From NCBI RefSeq assembly GCF_900104155.1, contig NZ_FMYB01000015.1, forward strand, positions 1-64,000: DNA of 64,000 nt, given 5' to 3'. The notes below the pieces were generated by a model. It was not told where the DNA came from. It worked only from the letters and a program-made list of their open reading frames with translations, and did not search any database. Below are positions 17,029 to 25,722 of the stretch, one piece after another. Source of the DNA: Butyrivibrio sp. INlla16 (GTDB lineage Bacteria; Bacillota; Clostridia; Lachnospirales; Lachnospiraceae). The stretch's first letter is position 1. Each line of letters starts with the position of its first letter. The position numbers were made by a program, and so were the translations under genes.

Positions 17029-18165
17029 TTATATAGCTTTGTAATACTCTTTTACTCGCATTACTACTTCATCAAGATCATCGTTTGTAAGACTATAGTA
17101 CATCGGCAGTCTAAGGAGTCTTAAGCTTTCCTTGGTTGTATACTTATCCTCGCCGTGGAATCTGCTGTACTTAAGACCGGCTGTGGATGTATGAAGCGGC
17201 ACATAATGTGAAGCAGGAAGGATATCGTTGGACTTAAGGTACTTTATAAGTCCCTCTCTCTCCTCGAAATCCTTGCACTTTATATAGAACATGTGCGCGT
17301 TGTGCTTACATTCCTCCGGAACATAAGGAAGCTCTATTTTACCGGCATCCGAGAGATCGGCAAAAGCCTCCATGTATCTGTTATAGTGATCCATTCTCGC
17401 ATCATTTATCTCATCTGCCATCTGAAGCTGTGCATAGAGATATGCCGCATTCATATCACTCGGAAGATAGGATGAACCGGGCTGAAGCCAGGTATATTTA
17501 TCAACCTTTCCAAGCTGGTAAAGTGTTCTGTTGGTTCCCTTCTCCCTTATGATGATCGCATCGTTTACAAAAGTCTCATCGCGAAGAAGAAGCGCTCCGC
17601 CCTCTCCCATACTGTAATTCTTGGTCTCATGGAAGCTGTAATTTCCAAAATCACCTATCGCGCCAAGGGCTTTTCCCTTATAGGTAGCCAAAACGCCCTG
17701 CGCCGCATCCTCAATAACAAAAAGGTTATGACGCTTAGCGATGTCCATAATGGTGTCCATCTCGCAGCCAACGCCCGCATAATGAACGGGAACAATCGCC
17801 CTGGTCTTAGGCGTTATCGCTGCCTCGATCAGATTTTCATCAATGTTCATCGTATCCGGTCTGATGTCGACGAATACCACCTTCGCCCCACGAAGTACAA
17901 AGGCGTTTGCTGTGGAAACAAAGGTGTAGGAGGGCATTATCACCTCATCCCCCTCCTTAATACCCGCAAGAATCGCAGACATCTCGGTGGCATGGGTACA
18001 TGAAGTGGTCAAAAGGCACTTGTTTACACCTGTCTTTTTCTCAAACCACTCGTTATCCTTTTTTGTGTACTCACCATCTCCGCAAATCTTCTGGTTTTCC
18101 ACACATTCCTTTATGTATTCCATCTCCTTCCCGGTATAGGGAGGTACGTTAAAATTAATTCTCAT
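17029..18165 (-). CDS. wecE: dTDP-4-amino-4,6-dideoxygalactose transaminase (WecE/RffA)
   Basis: A 378-residue DegT-family aminotransferase, the exact usual length for WecE. Motifs: LTTSCTHATEMSAI, EVIMPSYTFVSTANAF, VIEDAAQGVLATYKGK, and SFHETKNYSMGEGGAL with the PLP Lys near residue 181. The HETKNY form with a Glu is typical of the RffA/WecE branch, so assignment is firmer than for the other DegT proteins here. It converts dTDP-4-keto-6-deoxy-glucose to dTDP-4-amino-4,6-dideoxygalactose. The upstream enzymes RmlA and RmlB are not in the window. The nearby GNAT at 14587 could acetylate its product. Confidence 0.92.
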   Translation of the reverse strand: MRINFNVPPYTGKEMEYIKECVENQKICGDGEYTKKDNEWFEKKTGVNKCLLTTSCTHATEMSAILAGIKEGDEVIMPSYTFVSTANAFVLRGAKVVFVDIRPDTMNIDENLIEAAITPKTRAIVPVHYAGVGCEMDTIMDIAKRHNLFVIEDAAQGVLATYKGKALGAIGDFGNYSFHETKNYSMGEGGALLLRDETFVNDAIIIREKGTNRTLYQLGKVDKYTWLQPGSSYLPSDMNAAYLYAQLQMADEINDARMDHYNRYMEAFADLSDAGKIELPYVPEECKHNAHMFYIKCKDFEEREGLIKYLKSNDILPASHYVPLHTSTAGLKYSRFHGEDKYTTKESLRLLRLPMYYSLTNDDLDEVVMRVKEYYKAI

Positions 18166-18199
18166 AATCTCTCACCGATCAGTTTCAAAGTTGTCTGAA

Positions 18200-18661
18200 T
18201 CAATTGTCCTTTTGCTCAAGAAAAATCTTTCGTGTGATAAAGTTATATACCATTACTATGCCTGTTGCTCCGAACTTGAAGAACAGGTTCTTTGCAAAGC
18301 TTTCGCTCATGATACTCTGAAGCCAGTTCCAGTGCATGTAGATAAGGTCAACACCCACGTAAAGGCAGAGCTCATTAAGTCCCATTCCGATAATGCTGAG
18401 GATAAGGAAAATCGTAAACTCCTTTTTCCTGCTCATGTCGTCTCTGCGAACAAAGACAAATTTAAAGCTCAGAATATAGTTCACAACCACCGACACTGTA
18501 AAGCCGATAAGTCCCGATATCAAATAGTAATACGGGAAAACCGATGCAATACCAGTCTTGGTAAATACAAAGTTTGCTCCAAGATACAGGAAGTAATCCA
18601 CAAAAAAGCAGAATACTCCAACCAGTCCAAACTTCATTATCTGTTGCAATAAATTATTCAT
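18200..18661 (-). CDS. gtrA: GtrA-family membrane protein
   Basis: About 153 residues with four membrane helices (about 8-28, 42-64, 82-100, 125-145), the size and layout of GtrA (PF04138). FGLVGVFCFFVDYFLY near the N-terminus and the KFGATGIVMVYNFITRKIFLF-like C-terminal region are characteristic. The start at 18661 is set by GGAGG four bases before ATG; an upstream in-frame ATG at 18718 would overlap the preceding gene. GtrA proteins are thought to help move polyprenyl-phosphate sugars across the membrane, working with GtrB (candidates at 13617 and 51171) and a GT-C transferase (several here). Confidence 0.88.
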   Translation of the reverse strand: MNNLLQQIMKFGLVGVFCFFVDYFLYLGANFVFTKTGIASVFPYYYLISGLIGFTVSVVVNYILSFKFVFVRRDDMSRKKEFTIFLILSIIGMGLNELCLYVGVDLIYMHWNWLQSIMSESFAKNLFFKFGATGIVMVYNFITRKIFLEQKDN

Positions 18662-18714
18662 AATTCCTCCGTTAAATATAGCTTCTTCGCGGAGAAATCT
18701 GTCTCCACTTTCAC

Positions 18715-20475
18715 TCACCTCGCCGCATAAACTTCAAAGCGGTCACTTTCAAAGATTTTATTATACTTCAGGGTTTCAAGGAAGTCCAATAACATGGTGT
18801 ATTTTTTGTCTGCCGTGACTTCTCCCTCAAAGTTCGGGTTTACTATAACCACTGGAAGCTCCGTACTATCGCCCGCCTTAAATTCGGAAATAGCGTCTTC
18901 AAATTTTTGTATCGTATTCGAATCAAGATTTGGCCATGTACTGAAAATGGCCGGCTCCATGTCAAGGAGATACGAAAGCCCCGGGGCATTTCCGAACTGT
19001 AAAAGCTTTTTATCCCTAAGCCCCTCTTTGCTTAATAGACTACTTAGCTCCGCAAGGCTGTCAGCATTTTCAGGTGTCGTATACATACCCGCTGCCTTGG
19101 GAAGCTCCTGCGTCCCGATAAGGGCGGATCTCTCCGTTCCGTCAGTCCCATCCACAAAGCTGTATTTATAATGAAAGATCGTGCTCTGGAAAAATATCAG
19201 AACAAGAATCGCCATATACGTAGCCTTCCAGGTAAAGTGCAGTTCCTTTGCACCTGCTGCCTGTCTCACTCTTCTGAACATCCACATGATAAATGGCGCA
19301 ACAATGAAGAGATTGTTAAGAAGCGGGTAGGTATAGTTATTGCTTCCAAGCGGTGTAATTATCATGATCAAAAGACACGCAAGGCAAAGGCTTCTCTCCG
19401 ATGCCTGTCCGCGAAGGACCCTGGTAACACCGAGAGCAAAGAAGCAGATACCGCATATCAGGAACATCATCGCCGGTTCAAACATTGAGTCATAGTAAAA
19501 ATAACTCCTGGTAAATACGCTCTCCTGATAGTAGTAATAGAGCAGCATAAAAATGCCGGCAATATATAATATTCTCTTAATCCAGTAAAATCTTCCGGGC
19601 TTCATAAAAAACATGATTGAGCCCACGATCATGCAGGGTATCATGATTACCATATGCTTAAAGCTTGTATACCATGCCGCTAATATTGCTCCTGCCATTC
19701 CGCCTGCCGAATAATCCGTTGCTTCGGCGGACATTGAAAACAGCGAGGAAATCATTTCGGGATAAGCTTCAAATCCGTAGGTAATACTGATTGCAATAAA
19801 AGGAATGATAAAACCTATCAAATATCCCGCAATGCAAAGTCCGGTTTTTCTCATAATTTCCTTGAAGCTATTTTTGTGGATACCCTCGTAGTACCATAAG
19901 ATAAGTATCATGGCCGCTTCGACAATATTGGGAAATCTCACCATTACGGAGATTCCAAAGAAGAAACCGGCCAATACAAATTTCCATTTTGTGACCTGAT
20001 AATCGGTCATGGCATGCATCAAAAGAAGTGTGCCTGTGGTGAAGCAAAAATATGTCAGATAATTATAAAGAATTACTCTGGGACACCAGCAAAGATTTAT
20101 GGCGATTATTTCACCGATGAACATCATCCAGCCGGGCATCCATCGCTGAAGCAGATAATACGCCACGATTGCAGTCGCACTGATCACAAAGGAGCAGTAA
20201 ATGTTCATCCCCAGCATGGTTTTTCCGCCGGGAAGCGCCATAAATAATCTGCCCACCATATTGGGAATGTATGTCGCAATGATCCACATGGGATCAAGGT
20301 TTCCCGTATACTCGTAATTCCCAAGGCTGTAGGTTGTGTCGGTTATATCAACCCCCTGCGCCACTCCGATAAGAGGGTACAGGAGCAGAATTATAGGAAA
20401 AACCCACTTTTCGAGCGGTTCCTGATATTTTTTAAGTCTGAATATTTTTTCTCTGACTGCACTCAGTGTAAGCAT
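18715..20475 (-). CDS. Polytopic membrane protein, GT-C-like (family 39-type layout)
   Basis: 586 residues, about ten to eleven hydrophobic segments, then a C-terminal soluble domain of about 140 residues. The first outside loop has DITDTTYSLGNY (about 43-54), again an Asp pair right after helix 1, in keeping with a GT-C fold. GAGGTGAGGG lies just before ATG 20475. It follows the ABC flippase gene by five bases. No specific family name can be given. A transferase using a polyprenyl-linked sugar donor at the outer face is the most likely function. Confidence 0.65.
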   Translation of the reverse strand: MLTLSAVREKIFRLKKYQEPLEKWVFPIILLLYPLIGVAQGVDITDTTYSLGNYEYTGNLDPMWIIATYIPNMVGRLFMALPGGKTMLGMNIYCSFVISATAIVAYYLLQRWMPGWMMFIGEIIAINLCWCPRVILYNYLTYFCFTTGTLLLMHAMTDYQVTKWKFVLAGFFFGISVMVRFPNIVEAAMILILWYYEGIHKNSFKEIMRKTGLCIAGYLIGFIIPFIAISITYGFEAYPEMISSLFSMSAEATDYSAGGMAGAILAAWYTSFKHMVIMIPCMIVGSIMFFMKPGRFYWIKRILYIAGIFMLLYYYYQESVFTRSYFYYDSMFEPAMMFLICGICFFALGVTRVLRGQASERSLCLACLLIMIITPLGSNNYTYPLLNNLFIVAPFIMWMFRRVRQAAGAKELHFTWKATYMAILVLIFFQSTIFHYKYSFVDGTDGTERSALIGTQELPKAAGMYTTPENADSLAELSSLLSKEGLRDKKLLQFGNAPGLSYLLDMEPAIFSTWPNLDSNTIQKFEDAISEFKAGDSTELPVVIVNPNFEGEVTADKKYTMLLDFLETLKYNKIFESDRFEVYAAR

Positions 20476-20479
20476 ACCC

Positions 20480-22231
20480 TCACCTCTGTTGTGTTACCTT
20501 CTGGCTATCAACCCTGTATACCATGTCGCACTTCTCGATGGTCTGAAGTCTGTGCGCGATTATTACAAGAGTCTTCTTTCCGTGCAATCTGTTTATGGAA
20601 TCCATGATTGCAGCCTCGGTCTCATTATCAAGCGCACTGGTCGCCTCATCGAGAACAAGAACCTCGGGATCCTCAAAGAGCGCTCTTGCGATACCGATAC
20701 GCTGTCTCTGTCCGCCGGAAAGTCTGATACCTCTCTCACCGATAGTAGTATCAAGTCCGTCGGGAAGGCCTCTGACATATTCATCGAGCTGAGCCTCTTT
20801 AAGCGCTGCCCAGACCTTGTTATCATCTATATCCTCATCCGGAATACCAAAAGCAACATTCTTCCTTATGGTTGAATCCAGCATGAAAATTGTCTGCGGA
20901 ATGTAACCTATATTCTTAAGCCACTCCGGATAATGTTCTCTTATCTCAACGCCATCAGCCAAAATCTCACCGGTCTCAATTTTCAAAAGTCCGAGCATGA
21001 TATCAACGATTGTTGTCTTACCTGCACCTGAAGTTCCGACAATACCGATTGACTTTCCTACAGGAATTGTCATGTCCGCATTTTTAAGGACGTAAGCCTC
21101 GGAATTCGGATAGTGGTAGGTGATGTTTTTAAGCTCTATACTCTTATGAACAGGAAGCTTTTCAACCTGCTTCATCACCCTGTAATCCTCAGCTTTATAG
21201 GAAACAGAACCGTCGTTGATCTCCTCCTGGAGGTTATCACTTACGTTCATGAAAAACGGCTCAAAATAAGCTATCGAAGTGAGGTAGTTGTTGATTCTGT
21301 TTGCACTGGGAAGGAGTCTTGCCGCAGCTGCACCAACAACGGTGATTGTTCCCACCATGTCATTAAGATCCTTACCGTACGCAATCATAACCAGCATATA
21401 TCCGATCATTCCGGCTATTCCGATAGTCTCTATAAGAAGTCTTGGCGTTGAATTATAAAGATTGTACTTCTGAACTGCATTCACATAACCGGCACCACAA
21501 TCTGCATAGCCGTTTATGAAATAATTCTCTTTGTTGGCAATCTTTATTTCCTTGATTCCCATAACAGACTCTTCAATCCACTTAAATAGTCCGCTGTAGT
21601 AGTCCTGGTTATCCTGACCGGCCTTAACCATGATTGGCTTGATAATATATTTGATAACCAAAAGAACCGTAACAAGTAATACTGAAATAAACAGTGTCAA
21701 CTTGAAATCCTTAATAAGCAACATGATAACAAGACATGTAAACACTATTACTTCAGAAATAAGCTGAAGACAACTCAAAATAAGACCATACATATTGTTA
21801 ACATCAGAGGTTATATTTCTCTGAATTATTGATGTATCAGCATTTAAATAATACTCATAGGGTCTTTGCATGAAGTTGATCATCATTCGCCTTGAAGTAG
21901 CAAACTGATTTGTATATACAAACCGAAGCTGTATAACATTTATGATAAAAAGCACTATATTCTTAACTATAAATATCAATATAATGGACAGGAATATCAA
22001 TATCGCAAACTGCTCTACGCTGCTACATCCAAGGAAATTGTAAGCAGCATAAAGATTTTTGTGTTCCGGTAAATTATCCTTCTCTAAAATCGTCTGCATA
22101 GCCGGTATCAGCATTGCAATTCCAAGTGTCTCAAGAATACCGCCCAAAAGCATCATCAGTACAATGAGCACCATCTGCTTTTTCTGACGGCCATCCAATA
22201 AGACCATCATCTTGTTATAAATTTTTTTCAT
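20480..22231 (-). CDS. ABC-type lipid-linked oligosaccharide flippase (PglK/MsbA-like half transporter)
   Basis: 583 residues: a six-helix exporter domain (about 20-330) fused to an ATPase domain. Walker A GTSGAGKTT (about 395-403), ABC signature LSGGQRQR (about 503-510), Walker B VLVLDEATSALD (about 517-528) and the H-loop IIAHRL are all intact. The lead-in MLLGGILETLGIAMLIPAM matches the PglK group, ATP-driven flippases of undecaprenyl-diphosphate oligosaccharides. No Wzx flippase is seen in the window, so this is the best candidate for translocating the glycan made here. AGGAG precedes ATG 22231. Confidence 0.88.
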   Translation of the reverse strand: MKKIYNKMMVLLDGRQKKQMVLIVLMMLLGGILETLGIAMLIPAMQTILEKDNLPEHKNLYAAYNFLGCSSVEQFAILIFLSIILIFIVKNIVLFIINVIQLRFVYTNQFATSRRMMINFMQRPYEYYLNADTSIIQRNITSDVNNMYGLILSCLQLISEVIVFTCLVIMLLIKDFKLTLFISVLLVTVLLVIKYIIKPIMVKAGQDNQDYYSGLFKWIEESVMGIKEIKIANKENYFINGYADCGAGYVNAVQKYNLYNSTPRLLIETIGIAGMIGYMLVMIAYGKDLNDMVGTITVVGAAAARLLPSANRINNYLTSIAYFEPFFMNVSDNLQEEINDGSVSYKAEDYRVMKQVEKLPVHKSIELKNITYHYPNSEAYVLKNADMTIPVGKSIGIVGTSGAGKTTIVDIMLGLLKIETGEILADGVEIREHYPEWLKNIGYIPQTIFMLDSTIRKNVAFGIPDEDIDDNKVWAALKEAQLDEYVRGLPDGLDTTIGERGIRLSGGQRQRIGIARALFEDPEVLVLDEATSALDNETEAAIMDSINRLHGKKTLVIIAHRLQTIEKCDMVYRVDSQKVTQQR

Positions 22232-22242
22232 GTTTCTCCTAT

Positions 22243-23376
22243 TTAGTCATCAATTATCTGTTCGTTTAGTCGATGGATCTCAGGGGCTTCGTATTTGTCC
22301 ATGAAATCATCGCCGAGGAAAAGTTTTTCGTCGACGAATTTAATTGAATCCACAACTGTATAAACAGATACTAGTTTATCAAATTTCAGGCCATCGATAA
22401 AGTTTAACATCTCCATAGGGAAGGTGCCTGCAAGGAGGATTACCTCCGGGAACTTTGTCTTGTAGTCAAGATAGTCGCGGGGATGTTGTTTTATCATCAC
22501 TATGGCTTCCTTGCCGTTAACGGTGCCGTAATCTCTGACCAGGTCTTTAAAGAGTCTTTCTCTTGTTTCCAGGTCGCAGAGAGGCTCCGATAATATCAAT
22601 ACCCTCGGCTTGTCCGCGCCTTCCTCAAGCTGCTTTTTGAGCTCATCCATGTTCTCCACAAAGAGCTTCAGCATAAGGTCCTTATCGGACTGTGTGAGTT
22701 CCTGAACCAGCGGCTCGCGCGGAACTTCAATGTATTTAGGACAGGGGTAGTCGAGTATAGAGATATCGTTGACCTCCATGTCTATGCAGTATCTGCCCCA
22801 TCCGTTTTGAATGAAGATGAGTCCGGTTGAAGCAAGCCACGCCTTGAACTTAAAATGTCCGTTGTTGTCGTAGCGCGCCTGGTCACCGTATTTTATGCAG
22901 TTAAGTCCGTCCTCCAGAGCATGGTATCTGATCTTCTTGTAGTTCAGATAATAGCCGATTGGATCGGAGTCGCAGAACACATAGATGTCCTTGTACTTTG
23001 TAAAATCCACAGGGACATACTTCTCCTGCAGCTGCGCAAATCTCTTACAGAATTTTATTCTGTTTATCATGTTCTTCGGAAGACTTCCGGTATTGGTGCG
23101 AAGCGGTGCAAGCTCAGGGAAAAATGTATCAACTTTTTCGTCGTACTCGATGACCTCTTCAAAAAGTCCGCAGTCTCTGGCTCTGTCCACCATGCTTCCA
23201 AACTTGTTGCTCATCTTGGAGAGCACAAGCGTGGCGCGTCCCGCCATCTCACTTCCCGCGCCGGCTTTGGAAGCTCCGATTATAGCTCCCGAAAACTGGT
23301 GTAATATATGAAATTCCTTAAGGCATGCCACATACACATGATAAAAGGTGTGGCATACATATATTCTCTCGTGCAA
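22243..23376 (-). CDS. Sialyltransferase-like GT-B glycosyltransferase (EDG / HP motifs); candidate pseudaminyltransferase
   Basis: 377 residues, no membrane segment. It contains HALEDGLN (EDG at about 155-157), KQHPRDYL (HP at about 298-299), a FP..ML element (about 319) and a Ser/Thr-rich SVYTVVDS (about 337-344). An acidic-Asp-Gly motif plus an HP motif in this spacing is the shared core of bacterial GT52/GT38/GT80-type enzymes that use CMP-sialic acid or similar donors. The only CMP-sugar pathway in the window is for pseudaminic acid, so a CMP-Pse transferase is a sensible proposal, not proven. Translation starts at TTG 23376, three bases after the preceding stop; no ATG lies near in frame. 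Confidence 0.7.
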   Translation of the reverse strand: MHERIYVCHTFYHVYVACLKEFHILHQFSGAIIGASKAGAGSEMAGRATLVLSKMSNKFGSMVDRARDCGLFEEVIEYDEKVDTFFPELAPLRTNTGSLPKNMINRIKFCKRFAQLQEKYVPVDFTKYKDIYVFCDSDPIGYYLNYKKIRYHALEDGLNCIKYGDQARYDNNGHFKFKAWLASTGLIFIQNGWGRYCIDMEVNDISILDYPCPKYIEVPREPLVQELTQSDKDLMLKLFVENMDELKKQLEEGADKPRVLILSEPLCDLETRERLFKDLVRDYGTVNGKEAIVMIKQHPRDYLDYKTKFPEVILLAGTFPMEMLNFIDGLKFDKLVSVYTVVDSIKFVDEKLFLGDDFMDKYEAPEIHRLNEQIIDD

Positions 23377-23379
23377 TTT

Positions 23380-24459
23380 TTATCTCTTCTTTCTCAAATT
23401 CCTGTAAAACCACAACAGCCTGTAATAAGCATAAAACAGCAGATGCGACTTCATCTGCATTCCGATCAGCTTCTTTTCCTCTGCATGGATTCTCTCCAGA
23501 TAATAGGGGTTATTCTGAAAACCAGGAAAAGCCTCCTTCATCTCTAGCCCCATCTTCTTAGTAAAATCGTAGCACCCCTCGATGTGCTGTTCCTTCGGCA
23601 TGGCTGAAAACAGTGTGTTTACATAAAACAGCACCGTGTACATAAATTCTATCTCGGGTTTGTACTTCTCAAGATATCCGTTCTCCCTAGCCTCAGCAAG
23701 TATCTGTCTGCCCGCCGTCATTCTGTCCTCAAGGTTCTTTTTGGAGACAGTATGAACAGTTGAGGCGTCATGCTGAAAATAGAAGTAGAGTGGCTCCTCA
23801 ATATATTCAAAATGCTTTACGCGAAGCATCCAGGTATTGCTGACAGCATTGTCTTCGTAGAAAATATCCTCGGGAAAAATGTAGGCCTTTGTCAGCGTAC
23901 TTCCGTTCTCGGTAACGGAAACCGGCTTTGTATCTCCCATAACAATATTTCTTTTGTAGATCTTCACCACCAGGCTGCCGGTGTCCAGAAGGAGCTTCTT
24001 ATACTTCTCCTCATCCATCACACCTGTCTGCTCTGCATTATTGTTGTGAACAATCTGACCGGGAGTGAAGGTATAACAATCCACAAGGCTGTAGTCGCAG
24101 CCCACCATGTCTGCGCCGGTTTCATCCGCTTTCTTAAGAAGTCTCTCGTAATAATCCGGAACCACCCAGTCATCAGCATCGATAAAGCCAAGCCACTCAC
24201 CCTTGGCAATTCCAAGTCCTATGTTCTTGGCTCCGCCCTGGTGATGGTTGACCGGACTGTGTATTGCCACAAATCTTCCGGGATAGCGCTTCTCATAATC
24301 CTGCATCAGCTCAAGGGAATTATCCGCCGAGCAGTCGTCAACCGCAATTATCTCAATCTCCCCGTCAGGCAGGGTCTGCCCCACAAGTGAATCCAGACAA
24401 TGTTTCAATTTATCCTCTCCCGCCATATTGTAAACGGGCACAATTACGCTAAGTCTCAT
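23380..24459 (-). CDS. Glycosyltransferase family 2
   Basis: 359 residues. A GT-A domain occupies about 1-230 with VIVPVYNMAGEDKLKHCLDS, AVDDCSADNSLELM, GGAKNIGLGIAKGEW and the DXD-type IDADDW motif. The C-terminal part is alpha-helical, ending in a Tyr/Arg-rich basic stretch suited to membrane-surface binding. The start overlaps the stop of the PLP-enzyme gene (ATGA), so expression is coupled. Donor and acceptor are unknown. It sits between the PLP enzyme and the sialyltransferase-like gene. Confidence 0.88.
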   Translation of the reverse strand: MRLSVIVPVYNMAGEDKLKHCLDSLVGQTLPDGEIEIIAVDDCSADNSLELMQDYEKRYPGRFVAIHSPVNHHQGGAKNIGLGIAKGEWLGFIDADDWVVPDYYERLLKKADETGADMVGCDYSLVDCYTFTPGQIVHNNNAEQTGVMDEEKYKKLLLDTGSLVVKIYKRNIVMGDTKPVSVTENGSTLTKAYIFPEDIFYEDNAVSNTWMLRVKHFEYIEEPLYFYFQHDASTVHTVSKKNLEDRMTAGRQILAEARENGYLEKYKPEIEFMYTVLFYVNTLFSAMPKEQHIEGCYDFTKKMGLEMKEAFPGFQNNPYYLERIHAEEKKLIGMQMKSHLLFYAYYRLLWFYRNLRKKR

Positions 24460-25673
24460 AACCTGGAGAGCTCCTCCCCAAGTACTGCTGCTATCTGCTC
24501 CATATCAAAACGGTTATAGCGCTGATCAATCCAGAAAGTGAGCATGTTATCCGAAAAATGAGCCGAGCTTTCGCAGGCTTTTGCCGCATCCGGGAGGATC
24601 GGCCAAAGTACCGGCGCATAGACACCTTTTTCCGCAAGTATTCTCTCAAAACCATCGCGGGTTATATTTTTTCCTGCCTCTGTGATAGCACTCCTTCTCA
24701 TAAAATCAATATCAAGCACAATGGGAAGCATAAACGGAGTGTATTTATACTCTCCCTCATAAACCTCCGGAATCTCCGGAAGAAGACTGAATGCTTTCCC
24801 GCAAAGAGGCATCTCCGATAACAGTTTATAGAGGCTCCTGTAATTAGCCCTTCTTCTGTCGCTCATTCTGTAGGTATCAAGATCGCTTAAAAGCTCTGCG
24901 CTCACATCCGACATATGATAGGGATCAAGTCCGTCACTAAGGCTGTCCTCAGCGTCTGAAAGAAGCTTTCTGAAATGCACCTTAAGCTCCGGATCTCCTT
25001 TTTCAAGATATTCACTCTTCTCAGTGAGAGCCTCAAGCCTGAGCGCGGTAAAATCTGTCTCTCCGGTAAGAGCCCCCATCAGAAATTCACTTTTACTTAC
25101 CGCAAAGGCTCCGTCCGGAACTCCAAGCCATTTGCGTATGCTTCCCACCTGATAATCCGGGATAGCATTCTTTGTTAAATAGGCTTTATCATCAAACAGA
25201 ATATGCGTGACGTCCTCAATTATCACAGCATCACTACATCTCTCTCTGATGCTCTTCGCAGCATCCGCAGTATCTGACACTCCGAAATAATTCATTATAA
25301 GAATGACAGGCTTAAAAGAGCCTACGCCCTTTTCCTTTTCAAGCTCGAAAAAAAGATCCTCCACATCTATACTGAGACCTTCCTTAACCTTGTAATACAC
25401 AAGCTTAAATCCGCGCACTTCAAAAGGAAGTACCATCGAATCGCATGCAAGTGCCGGCAAAAACGCCGTAAGCGCTCCTTCTTCCCTGGGATTTATGCCA
25501 TCATCCTGAAAACGGGCGATAATATCGTCTGCCACAAAGCCGATAGCATCCCTTCCGCATCGCAGAAACTCTATATAGCGCCCCGCCTTTTCGGCAACTT
25601 CTGAAAGTTCAAAGGTCAAATCCTTTCGCTCTGTAGTTTTTTCTAAATTGAACTCGCTTCCGATTTCGTACAT
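24456..25673 (-). CDS. Divergent PLP-dependent aminotransferase-like protein (DegT-related)
   Basis: About 405 residues. The fold-type I signatures are recognisable but weak: RYIEFLRCGRDAIGFV in the phosphate region, VIIEDVTHILFDD where DegT enzymes have IEDAAQ, and GSIRKWLGVPDGAFAV, whose Lys is the likely PLP-binding residue. The opening MYEIGSEFNLE is what I associate with a group annotated only as DegT-like or hypothetical. Start at 25673 because GGGGAG lies five bases upstream; a GTG at 25679 would overlap it. It may aminate a keto-sugar or may be a non-sugar PLP enzyme. Next to glycosyltransferases, the first is more likely. Confidence 0.65.
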   Translation of the reverse strand: MYEIGSEFNLEKTTERKDLTFELSEVAEKAGRYIEFLRCGRDAIGFVADDIIARFQDDGINPREEGALTAFLPALACDSMVLPFEVRGFKLVYYKVKEGLSIDVEDLFFELEKEKGVGSFKPVILIMNYFGVSDTADAAKSIRERCSDAVIIEDVTHILFDDKAYLTKNAIPDYQVGSIRKWLGVPDGAFAVSKSEFLMGALTGETDFTALRLEALTEKSEYLEKGDPELKVHFRKLLSDAEDSLSDGLDPYHMSDVSAELLSDLDTYRMSDRRRANYRSLYKLLSEMPLCGKAFSLLPEIPEVYEGEYKYTPFMLPIVLDIDFMRRSAITEAGKNITRDGFERILAEKGVYAPVLWPILPDAAKACESSAHFSDNMLTFWIDQRYNRFDMEQIAAVLGEELSRL

Positions 25674-25722
25674 TTTCACTCCCCGATTTCTAAATAATTA
25701 CTGCCGCCGATTCATCAAAAGA

